DNA of 64,000 nt from Solirubrobacter sp963837485 (GTDB taxonomy: Bacteria > Actinomycetota > Thermoleophilia > Solirubrobacterales > Solirubrobacteraceae): NCBI GenBank assembly GCA_963837485.1, contig CAWINP010000004.1, forward strand, positions 248,001 to 312,000. Direction: 5' to 3'. Positions 36,180 through 43,273 of this stretch are shown one piece after another (position 1 is the stretch's first letter; every line of letters starts with the position of its first letter). Under the pieces are notes generated by a model that saw nothing but the letters and a program-made list of their open reading frames with translations, was not told the DNA's origin and made no database searches. The translations under genes and the position numbers were made by a program.

Positions 36180-36193
36180 TGGAAGCGGTTCCA
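36180..36193. promoter_or_regulatory. LacI-type operator
   Basis: TGGAAGCGGTTCCA has the central CG and symmetrical arms of LacI-family operators. It lies 31 bases before the lacI-type start and in the shared region with the divergent glycosidase gene, so it likely gives autoregulation and control of the sugar genes. Confidence 0.75.
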
Positions 36194-36223
36194 CGGCCAG
36201 AAGGCTGTCGGAGGAGAGACCGC

Positions 36224-37276
36224 TTGAAGGTGACCATCGCAGAGGTTGCGAGCCGCGCAGGGGTGGGAGTGGCGACGGTGTCGCGCGTCCTGAACGGCTC
36301 GCCCGCCGTGTCGGAGCAGACACGCAGCCGCGTACGCGCGGTGATCGAGGAGCTCGGCTACGAGCCGAGCGCCGCCGCCCGCGCGCTGTCCACCGGCCGC
36401 ACGCGCGCCGTCGGCGTCGTCACCCCGTTCTTCACGCAGCCGTCCGTGGTCGAGCGCCTGCGCGGCGTCTCGCGCGAGATCTCGGCGGGCGGCTACCAGC
36501 TCGTGCTGTTCGACCTGGCGAGCCCCGATCGCCTCACCCACCTGCCGGTCGGCGGGCGCATCGACGGCCTGCTGTGCGTCTCGATGTGCCCGTGCGAGCC
36601 TGACCTCACGCGCCTGCGGTCCGCGAACATCGCCATCGTGCTCGTCGACTCCGAGCACCCGGAGCTCTCCAGCGTGGCGATCGACGACGTCGCCGGCGGC
36701 CGGCTGGCCGCCGAGCACCTGCTCGAGCTCGGTCACCACCGGATCGCATTCGTGGGCGACGACGAGAACGGCGCCTGGGGCTTCAGGTCGAGCGCGCGCC
36801 GCCGCGCCGGCGCGGCGAGCGCGCTCGCGGAGGCCGGCGGCCGCCTGATCGTGCGCCGCGGCCCGCACGGCCGCAGCCACGCGCGCGGGCTCGCCGCACG
36901 GCTGCTCGCGCTCGACGACCCGCCGACGGCGATCTTCGCCGGGTCCGACCTTCAGGCCCTCGGCGTGCTCGAGGCCGCGCAGGCGGCCGGCCTGAGCGTG
37001 CCGGGCGACCTTTCCGTAATCGGCTTCGACGACGTCGAGCTCGCGCGCTACGTGGGCCTGACGACCGTCGCCCAACCGCTCGAGAGCAGCGGCGCGCAAG
37101 GCGCGCAGCTGCTGATCGAGGCGATGCGCGGTGCGCCCCGGCGCACCTGCCGGTTGAACGTGCGCATCGTGAGGCGTTCAACCACCGCGTCCCGGGGTAG
37201 GAGCCCCGTCACACGCGTACAGCAAGGGCCGGCACGAGGCCGGCGGAGTTCGAAAGCCAGGATGGCGCCGGCGTAA
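36224..37276 (+). CDS. LacI-family transcriptional regulator
   Basis: The 350-residue product has the LacI helix-turn-helix (VTIAEVASRAGVGVATVSRVLNG) and hinge (SAAARALSTGRTRAVGVV), then a periplasmic-binding-like sensor domain with SVIGFDDVELARY. The TTG start has GGAGGAG seven bases upstream; a GTG two codons later is the alternative. The last 25 residues (basic) extend past the usual family end. It precedes the sugar-binding protein gene by 19 bases and is probably the repressor of the uptake operon. Confidence 0.93.
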   Translation: MKVTIAEVASRAGVGVATVSRVLNGSPAVSEQTRSRVRAVIEELGYEPSAAARALSTGRTRAVGVVTPFFTQPSVVERLRGVSREISAGGYQLVLFDLASPDRLTHLPVGGRIDGLLCVSMCPCEPDLTRLRSANIAIVLVDSEHPELSSVAIDDVAGGRLAAEHLLELGHHRIAFVGDDENGAWGFRSSARRRAGAASALAEAGGRLIVRRGPHGRSHARGLAARLLALDDPPTAIFAGSDLQALGVLEAAQAAGLSVPGDLSVIGFDDVELARYVGLTTVAQPLESSGAQGAQLLIEAMRGAPRRTCRLNVRIVRRSTTASRGRSPVTRVQQGPARGRRSSKARMAPA

Positions 37277-37295
37277 AACGGACGAGGGGGAGCTC

Positions 37296-38624
37296 GTGTC
37301 CAGACGTCTTGCAGCATTCTTTGTCGCCGCCCTACTGGGCGGCGGCGCGGTCGCGGCCTGCGGCAGCGACAACAACAGCAGTGGTGGAGGAGGTGGTGGA
37401 GGAGGAGGCACCACCAGCAGCAGCTCAGCGCCCAAGATCGAGGGCGCGAAGGTCATCGACCCGGCGGCCATGAACAGCGCGAAGGGCAACGTAACCCTTT
37501 GCATGGGCAAGGACACGTCGGGCGACAAGACCGCCCTCGTGAAGCAGTTCAACGCGGCCAATCCGGGCATAACGGCCAAGCTGCTCGAGTTCTCGACCTC
37601 GGCCGACGAGCAGCGCGCGCAGTTCGTGCAGCGCCAGGAGGCCAAGTCGGGCGAGTGCGACGTCTTCTACTCGGACGTCATCTGGACGGCCGAGTTCGCG
37701 TCACAGAAGTGGCTCTATGACATGACGCCGTACCTGGACAGCAAGAAGTCCGACCTGATCCCGGCGACGCTCAAGACCGTCGACTACGCCGGCAAGCTGT
37801 GGGGCGTCCCGCAGCAGACCGACGCGGCGTTCCTGTACTACCGCGACGACCAGGTCCAGACGCCGCCGACGACGTGGCAGCAGGTCTACGACGTCGCCAA
37901 GCAGAACGACGGCATCGTCTACCAGGGCGCGCCGTACGAGGGCCTGACGTGCGACTTCCTCGAGCTGGCGTTCGCGGCCGGCGGCAAGGTGCTCTCCGAC
38001 GACCAGAAGAAGTCGGCGATCAACTCTCCGCAGAACGTGAAGGCGCTCGAGTTCATGGCCAACGGCGTCAAGGACGGCATCGCCGCCAACGGCGTGACGA
38101 CCTACATGGAGGAGGAGTCGCGGCGCTACTTCGAGAGCGGTAAGGCGACGTTCATGCGCAACTGGCCGTACGCCTACTCGCTCGGCGAGAAGAAGGGCAC
38201 CGCGGTGGCCGGCAAGTTCAAGGTAATGCCGTTCCCGCAGTTCGAGGGCGGCGGCAAGGCGGCCATCCTCGGCGGCCACAACTTCGTCATCTCGACGTAC
38301 TCGAAGAACCCGGGCGCGGCCCTGAAGCTGACCGACTTCTTCATCTCGCCCGAGGTGCAGAAGACCGAGTTCGTCGACTACTCGCTGGCGCCGACGCTCG
38401 CGTCGGTCTATGACGACCCGGCCGTGCAGAAGAAGTACGCGTTCGCCCAGGAGCTGAAGGCCTCCGTGTCCCAGGCGCAGGCGCGCCCGGTGTCGCCGGT
38501 CTATCCGCAGATCTCCCAGGCGATCTACAACAACGTCAACGCGGCGCTCTCGGGCAAGGTCTCAGCGGCCGACGCCATGAAGACCGCCGACGACCAGATC
38601 AACAAGGCGCTGGCCACCTTCTAG
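37296..38624 (+). CDS. ABC sugar-binding lipoprotein
   Basis: The 442-residue product has a lipoprotein signal with lipobox AVAAC (Cys22), a Ser/Gly-rich linker (about 27-46), and a family 1 extracellular binding domain (GDKTALVKQFNAANPGITAKLLEF, later FMRNWPYAYSLGEKKGTAVAGKFKVMPFP), typical of maltose/trehalose or other oligosaccharide binders. GTG start with GAGGGGGAG upstream. It is followed after four bases by the first permease gene. Confidence 0.93.
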   Translation: MSRRLAAFFVAALLGGGAVAACGSDNNSSGGGGGGGGGTTSSSSAPKIEGAKVIDPAAMNSAKGNVTLCMGKDTSGDKTALVKQFNAANPGITAKLLEFSTSADEQRAQFVQRQEAKSGECDVFYSDVIWTAEFASQKWLYDMTPYLDSKKSDLIPATLKTVDYAGKLWGVPQQTDAAFLYYRDDQVQTPPTTWQQVYDVAKQNDGIVYQGAPYEGLTCDFLELAFAAGGKVLSDDQKKSAINSPQNVKALEFMANGVKDGIAANGVTTYMEEESRRYFESGKATFMRNWPYAYSLGEKKGTAVAGKFKVMPFPQFEGGGKAAILGGHNFVISTYSKNPGAALKLTDFFISPEVQKTEFVDYSLAPTLASVYDDPAVQKKYAFAQELKASVSQAQARPVSPVYPQISQAIYNNVNAALSGKVSAADAMKTADDQINKALATF

Positions 38625-38628
38625 AACC

Positions 38629-39555
38629 ATGGCTGCGGCCCCTGCAACCGCCGGAACCGTTCCGGCACGGCGGCGCTCCCGGGGCATCCCGGAGCGCCGC
38701 CTGGCGAAGCTGATGGTGTCGCCAAGCCTGACGCTGATCGCGCTTGTCGCGTTGTACCCGGTGATCTACGGCGTCTGGCAGTCGATGCATCAGTACAGCC
38801 TCATCACGGCCGGAAGGTCCCGCTGGGCCTCGCCGGCCGGACTCGGGAACTACAAGGCGGCGCTCCAGAGCTCAGAGTTCTGGGACGCCACCCGCGTGAC
38901 CCTGACCTTCACGGTCGCGTCCGTGTTCCTGGAGACGATCATCGGCCTCGCCATGGCGCTCGCCATGAAGGAGGCGTTCAGAGGTCAGGGGCTGCTGCGC
39001 ACGGTCGTTCTCGTGCCATGGGCCGTCCTGACCGTCGTCACCGCGATCATGTGGAAGACGATCTTCGACCCGAACCTGGGCTTCGTGAATCAGCTGACCG
39101 GCGGCAAGACCGTCTGGCTGGGAGAGGAGCCACAGGCACTGCTGGTGATGATCTTCGCCGACACGTGGAAGACGGCGCCGTTCATGGCGCTGCTGCTGCT
39201 GGCCGGGTTGCAGATCATCCCCAGCGACATCTACGAGGCGGCGAAGGTCGACGGCGCGACGACCTGGCAGCGCTTTACGCGCATCACGCTGCCACTGCTC
39301 ACGCCGGCGCTGCTGGTGGCCCTGATCTTCCGCACGATGGACGCGCTGCGCGCGTTCGACCTGCCGAAGGTGCTGACCAACGGGGCCAACGGGACGACGA
39401 CGCTGTCGCTGCTCTCGCAGCGAACATTCCAGGAGAACCGGCTCTACGGGCCCGGTTCGGCGATCGCGATCCTGACGTTCATCCTGGTCATGATCGTCGC
39501 GTTCCTGTACATCCGTCTCGTCGGCGGCAACCTGCGCGGGATGACGGAGGACTAG
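38629..39555 (+). CDS. Sugar ABC permease, MalF-like
   Basis: The 308-residue product has six membrane helices and the EAA loop EAAKVDGATTWQRFTRITLPLLTPAL, which docks with the ATPase. It belongs to the binding-protein-dependent sugar transporter family and pairs with the MalG-like protein downstream (three-base gap). Confidence 0.94.
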   Translation: MAAAPATAGTVPARRRSRGIPERRLAKLMVSPSLTLIALVALYPVIYGVWQSMHQYSLITAGRSRWASPAGLGNYKAALQSSEFWDATRVTLTFTVASVFLETIIGLAMALAMKEAFRGQGLLRTVVLVPWAVLTVVTAIMWKTIFDPNLGFVNQLTGGKTVWLGEEPQALLVMIFADTWKTAPFMALLLLAGLQIIPSDIYEAAKVDGATTWQRFTRITLPLLTPALLVALIFRTMDALRAFDLPKVLTNGANGTTTLSLLSQRTFQENRLYGPGSAIAILTFILVMIVAFLYIRLVGGNLRGMTED

Positions 39556-39558
39556 GAG

Positions 39559-40461
39559 ATGGCTGCTACCACCGTCCCTGCAACCACCGCCGAGAAGGCC
39601 AGGGCGGCCAAGCGCACCGCACCCAAGGCCCCGGGCACGCCCTGGTGGCTGTGGATCTGCGTGTTCGCGATCGTCGTCTTCTGCCTGCTGCCGTTCTACT
39701 GGCTGGTGAACATCAGCCTCAAGACCGGCCCGGACCTGTCCAACGGAGACATCTTCCCGCCGAACCCGACGCTGTCGAACTACAAGTCGATCTTCCAGAA
39801 CTCGAACTTCACGCGCGCGCTGGGCAACAGCGCGATCGTGGCCCTCACGACGACGTTCATCGGCGTGATCGTGGGCTCGTTCGCGGCCTACGCATTGGCG
39901 CGGCTGAAGATGCGAGGGAAGTTCGTCATCCTCGGGGTGATCCTGTCGATCACCACGTTCCCGCAGATCGCGATCGCCGCGCCGCTGTTCCGACTGTGGT
40001 CTGATCCGCCGTTCGGCCCGACGCTCTACAACACGCTGTGGGGCCTGATCATCCCGTACCTGACGTTCGCGCTGCCGCTGTCGATCTACATCCTCGTCAG
40101 CTTCTTCCGCGAGATCCCGAGGGACCTCGAGGAGGCGGCGCTGGTGGACGGAGCGACCAACTTCGAGGCGTTCCGCAAGGTCGTCGTGCCGCTCGCGGCG
40201 CCCGGCCTGGCCACGACGGCCATCCTGACGTTCATCGCGGCGTGGAACGAGTTCCTGCTCGCCACGACGCTGACGAGCTCCGTGACCGCGCGCACCGTGC
40301 CGGTCGCGATCTCGCAGTTCACGGGGTCGACGGAGTTCGAGGTCCCGCTCGGCACGCAGTCCGCGGCGTCGGTCGTGATCTCGATCCCGCTGATCATTCT
40401 CGTCCTGCTGTTCCAGAAGCGGATCGTCGCCGGCCTCACCGCCGGCGCCGTGAAGGGCTGA
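39559..40461 (+). CDS. Sugar ABC permease, MalG-like
   Basis: The 300-residue product has six membrane helices and the EAA loop EEAALVDGATNFEAFRKVVVPLAAPGL. It completes the membrane channel. No ATPase gene follows; in actinobacteria such systems commonly share one MsiK-type ATPase encoded elsewhere, which is the likely case here. Confidence 0.94.
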   Translation: MAATTVPATTAEKARAAKRTAPKAPGTPWWLWICVFAIVVFCLLPFYWLVNISLKTGPDLSNGDIFPPNPTLSNYKSIFQNSNFTRALGNSAIVALTTTFIGVIVGSFAAYALARLKMRGKFVILGVILSITTFPQIAIAAPLFRLWSDPPFGPTLYNTLWGLIIPYLTFALPLSIYILVSFFREIPRDLEEAALVDGATNFEAFRKVVVPLAAPGLATTAILTFIAAWNEFLLATTLTSSVTARTVPVAISQFTGSTEFEVPLGTQSAASVVISIPLIILVLLFQKRIVAGLTAGAVKG

Positions 40462-40505
40462 GCCGCTGGTCTCGCGCGCCTGGCGCTAGCGTCTTGTCTT
40501 GAGAG

Positions 40506-40808
40506 ATGCTGCGCCAGGCCGCGATACCCGTTGGGCTGCTGGTCGCCGGCATCGTCGTCCTGATCGCCGGCGGCGGATCGACGGGCACGCAGGCGGCCGC
40601 GTTCGCCTTGATCGGCGTCGCGTGCGTGGTCGCGGTGTCGCTCGTGTTCCTGGCGATCGGGCGCTCGGAGGACGAGGCGCGGGCAGCCGAGGAGCGCGAG
40701 CGCGCCGCCCGCAAGCCGCAGCCGACCACCGAGCCGCCGAGCGAGAGCCCGGAGCACGTGGAGGCGCGCCGCCGGCGCCGGCCGATGCCGCCTAGGCGCC
40801 CAGAATGA
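40506..40808 (+). CDS. Small two-helix membrane protein
   Basis: The 100-residue product has two membrane segments (about 6-24 and 31-50) and a charged Glu/Arg/Pro-rich cytosolic tail. No family recognised. It overlaps the convergent thioesterase gene by 17 bases at its 3' end. Confidence 0.6.
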   Translation: MLRQAAIPVGLLVAGIVVLIAGGGSTGTQAAAFALIGVACVVAVSLVFLAIGRSEDEARAAEERERAARKPQPTTEPPSESPEHVEARRRRRPMPPRRPE

Positions 40809-41295
40809 GGCAGCTCGTCGTCGCGTGCGCGAGCAGCTGCCCCGACGCCTCGACGTAGAGCTTCCCCTCCGCGGTGGCGAGCTTGCGGCCGGAATGCACC
40901 ACGCGCGATTGCGCGAGCACGCGGCCCATCCCCGCGCTCATCGCCCGCACGTAGCGCACGTGGAGATCGGAGGTCGTGTAGCCCACGCCGGCGGCCAGCG
41001 TCGTGTGCACGGCGCAGCCCAGGGAGGAGTCGAGGATCGTCGCGGCGATTCCCCCATGGACCGACCCGATCGGGTTGTACATCCACTCCGCGGGCTCGAG
41101 CGCGAAGACGACGTGGCCGGGCTCGACGAGCGTGATCGTCATGCCCAGCAGCTCGGCGATCGGCGGCGGGGGCAGCTCGCCCGAGGCGACCATCCGGATC
41201 GCTTCCAGCCCGGACTTCTCGCGCAGGGCGGAGGCGGTGGCGAGCGGATCGGACCATGAGAACGTCCGGCTCCGGTCAGTCGTCGGTTGCGTCAC
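40792..41295 (-). CDS. PaaI-like hotdog-fold thioesterase
   Basis: The 167-residue product has the hotdog signature NPIGSVHGGIAATILDSSLGCAVHT with the HGG motif and catalytic Asp of PaaI-type acyl-CoA thioesterases, and a C-terminal ATAEGKLYVEASGQLLAHATTSCLIL strand pair. Aromatic or medium-chain acyl-CoA is the usual substrate. The GTG start lies inside a perfect 19-base palindrome (41284-41302), suggesting direct repression. It follows the Fsr-like MFS gene on the same strand by ten bases. Confidence 0.88.
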   Translation of the reverse strand: MTQPTTDRSRTFSWSDPLATASALREKSGLEAIRMVASGELPPPPIAELLGMTITLVEPGHVVFALEPAEWMYNPIGSVHGGIAATILDSSLGCAVHTTLAAGVGYTTSDLHVRYVRAMSAGMGRVLAQSRVVHSGRKLATAEGKLYVEASGQLLAHATTSCLILGA

Positions 41296-41302
41296 GCAAC
41301 CG
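41284..41302. promoter_or_regulatory. 19 bp palindrome over thioesterase start codon
   Basis: CGGTTGCGTCACGCAACCG has nine-base arms and one central base. It spans the GTG start of the thioesterase, in the ten-base gap after the MFS gene, so it may be a TetR-type operator or a structure controlling initiation. Confidence 0.6.
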
Positions 41303-41305
41303 ATC

Positions 41306-42502
41306 TTAGGCAGATTGCGTCGCGGCCGTCGCAGTGCGTGAGCGGCGAGCCTGCCCAGTCTCCGGGAGCGTCAGCGCGAGCGCGGTGCCGGCGATCGGCA
41401 GCAGCGCGATCGTCCACATGACCGCCGGAAGGCCCGCGTGGTCGGCGAGCGCGCCGAGCAGCGCAGCCGCCACGCCGCCGACGCCGATCGCGAAGCCGAG
41501 CGTGATGCCTGAGGCGATCCCGAGCCGGTGCGGCAGGTACTCCTGCCCCATCACGACGGTGACGCTGAAGGACATGATCGTCACGAAGCCGACCGCCGCG
41601 AGCACGCCGCCGGCGAGGACGCCGCCGCCGGCCGCCATGAACGCGAGCAGCAGCGGGAGCTGGAGCGCCATCGACCCGACGAGCACGCGCCGGCGCCCGA
41701 TCCGGTCGACCATCCGCCCGCCCACGAGCGTGCCCGCCGCGCCGGCGACCAGCATCACGCTCAGCGCGGCGTTGCCGGCCGCCTCGGACGTGCCGTAGTG
41801 GTGGATGAACCAGACCGGCACGAACGACTGCAGGCCGAAGTAGACGCCCGAGCGGACCGACACCGCGGCGGTGAGGCGCCCGAACGCGCCCCAGTCGTCG
41901 CGCCCGCCGGCCTCGTGGCGGACGGCGCGCGCGGCGTCGGCGGTGCGCGCGCGCAGGTGCGGCAGCTCGATCACCAGCACGACCGCGGCCAGCGCGGGCA
42001 GGATCGCCACGGCGAGCGTGCCGGAGAGCCCGAGCGCGAGCACGGCGGGGGTGATCAGGATCGGCCCGAGCGCGAAGCCGGTGTTGCCGCCGACCGAGAA
42101 CAGGCTCATGCCCGTGCCGCGCCGCGAGCCCGACGCGTAGTTGGCGTAGCGCGCGCCCTCCGGGTGGAACGCGGCCACCCCCAGGCCCCCGATCCCCACC
42201 GCGGCGGCGGTGAGCGCGAAGCTCGGCGCCACGCCGGCGCCGGCGATGCCGATCGCGGCCAGCGCGACGCCGACCGGCATCAGCCACCACAGCGCCAGCC
42301 GGTCCGAGACCGCGCCGAACAGCGGCTGGATGATCGAGGAGCCGACGGTGACGGCGAGCAGGAGGACGCCGGCGGCGCCGTAGGAGTAGCCGCGCTCGGC
42401 GATCAGGAACGGGATCAGCGCCGGGACCGAGCCCTGGCAGAGATCGGCGGCCGCGTGGCCGCAGGCGAGCGTGGCGAGGCCGCGTCGATCGAGGCCGCTC
42501 AC
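41306..42502 (-). CDS. MFS transporter, fosmidomycin-resistance (Fsr)-like
   Basis: The 398-residue product has twelve membrane helices and the Fsr-like start ACGHAAADLCQGSVPALIPFL, with QPLFGAVSDRLALWW and FHPEGARYANYASGSRRGTGMSLFSVGGN in the following loops. It is coupled to the TetR gene by a GTGA overlap and so is probably its target. Repeat copy B ends about 10 bases before its start. Confidence 0.88.
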   Translation of the reverse strand: MSGLDRRGLATLACGHAAADLCQGSVPALIPFLIAERGYSYGAAGVLLLAVTVGSSIIQPLFGAVSDRLALWWLMPVGVALAAIGIAGAGVAPSFALTAAAVGIGGLGVAAFHPEGARYANYASGSRRGTGMSLFSVGGNTGFALGPILITPAVLALGLSGTLAVAILPALAAVVLVIELPHLRARTADAARAVRHEAGGRDDWGAFGRLTAAVSVRSGVYFGLQSFVPVWFIHHYGTSEAAGNAALSVMLVAGAAGTLVGGRMVDRIGRRRVLVGSMALQLPLLLAFMAAGGGVLAGGVLAAVGFVTIMSFSVTVVMGQEYLPHRLGIASGITLGFAIGVGGVAAALLGALADHAGLPAVMWTIALLPIAGTALALTLPETGQARRSRTATAATQSA

Positions 42503-43233
42503 TGCGTGACCTCGCCCGGGAGAATCGCCCCTTGGGCGATTGCTCCCAGCGACGGCGAGCCCTCTGGGCGAGTCGTCGCCGCTACCCCATCCAGCGCGAG
42601 ATCCAGCACTCCCCGCCGCGCGCGCTCCGGCGGCCACCCGTGTCCGCGGCGCAGGTGCCGGTAGGTGTGGCTGACGAGGTTGTAGAGGACGGTCGCGGTC
42701 TCGGCCGGGTCCTCCACGGCGCGCAGCGAGCCGTCGGCGGCGCCGTCGCGCAGGATCCGCTCGACCGGCTCGGTGAACACCGAGCGCGTGCGGACGCCCG
42801 CCGGACCCGGGGAGCGAAGCGAGTTCGGTACTTCGCCGCCGGCTCCGGTGATCGGCCTCGCCGAACTCGCCGAAGAATCGGCGCCAGCCGATTCGCCTTC
42901 CTCGTGGAAGATGCCCCACCGCGCGGACTCGCCGAGCGCGGCCAGCAGGCCGAGGTTCGCGTCGCACACGTCGCACAACGCGGCGAGCGCCTGCTCGAGG
43001 CGCTCGCGGGCGGTTCCGGGGGCGGTCAGCGCGGGCCACATGGCGCCGCGGTACTCGGCCTCGAACGCCTGCGCGAGGCCGTCAAGCACGGCTTCGCGGG
43101 TGACGCCGCGGCGATGCAGCGTCATCCGCGACAGGCCTGCCTCGTCCGCGATCCGCTCCAGCGTGGCGTCACGCCATCCGTGACGCTCGATGGCCTGGCG
43201 GGCGGCGGCGAGGATGTGCGAGTCGGCGGCCAC
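42499..43233 (-). CDS. TetR-family regulator with an in-frame hairpin insertion
   Basis: The 244-residue product has a TetR helix-turn-helix (RDATLERIADEAGLSRMTLHRRG) and a C-terminal ligand domain (VERILRDGAADGSLRAVEDPAETATVLYNLVSHTYR). Two parts look added: residues about 113-147 (Gly/Ala/Ser/Pro-rich), encoded by two perfect DNA hairpins (42819-42894), and the last about 22 residues, encoded by repeat copy B. The GTG start lies inside a palindrome with 13-base arms (43230-43261), the likely autoregulatory operator. Confidence 0.82.
   Translation of the reverse strand: MAADSHILAAARQAIERHGWRDATLERIADEAGLSRMTLHRRGVTREAVLDGLAQAFEAEYRGAMWPALTAPGTARERLEQALAALCDVCDANLGLLAALGESARWGIFHEEGESAGADSSASSARPITGAGGEVPNSLRSPGPAGVRTRSVFTEPVERILRDGAADGSLRAVEDPAETATVLYNLVSHTYRHLRRGHGWPPERARRGVLDLALDGVAATTRPEGSPSLGAIAQGAILPGEVTQ
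42511..42583 (-). repeat. Two-hairpin intra-operon repeat, copy B
   Basis: Same layout as copies A and C: stem GCGACG/CGTCGC around GCCC..GGGC, then GGGAGCAATCGCCC/GGGCGATTCTCCC, ending CCCGGGCGAGGTC just before the MFS GTG. Here it is translated as the C terminus of the TetR protein. Confidence 0.8.
42819..42894 (-). repeat. Two-hairpin palindromic insertion inside tetR gene
   Basis: Arms GCGAGTTCGG (42819-42828) and CCGAACTCGC (42861-42870) pair perfectly, followed by GAATCGGC/GCCGATTC (42875-42882, 42887-42894). The encoded residues interrupt the TetR ligand domain. Confidence 0.6.
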
Positions 43234-43261
43234 GGCTGTTACATAAGCGTAACAGCCGTGG
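43230..43261. promoter_or_regulatory. TetR-type operator with 13-base arms
   Basis: CCACGGCTGTTAC and GTAACAGCCGTGG are perfect inverted arms around ATAAGC. It overlaps the TetR start codon and lies just after the end of the RTX-like gene, so it may also act as that gene's terminator hairpin. Confidence 0.75.
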
Positions 43262-43273
43262 CACACCGGGTGC

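Noticed and set aside
41306..43039. 577-codon frame joining the Fsr-like MFS to upstream sequence
   Set aside because: The extra N-terminal part is the TetR gene read in another frame through the hairpin repeats; the GTG at 42502 fits the family start.
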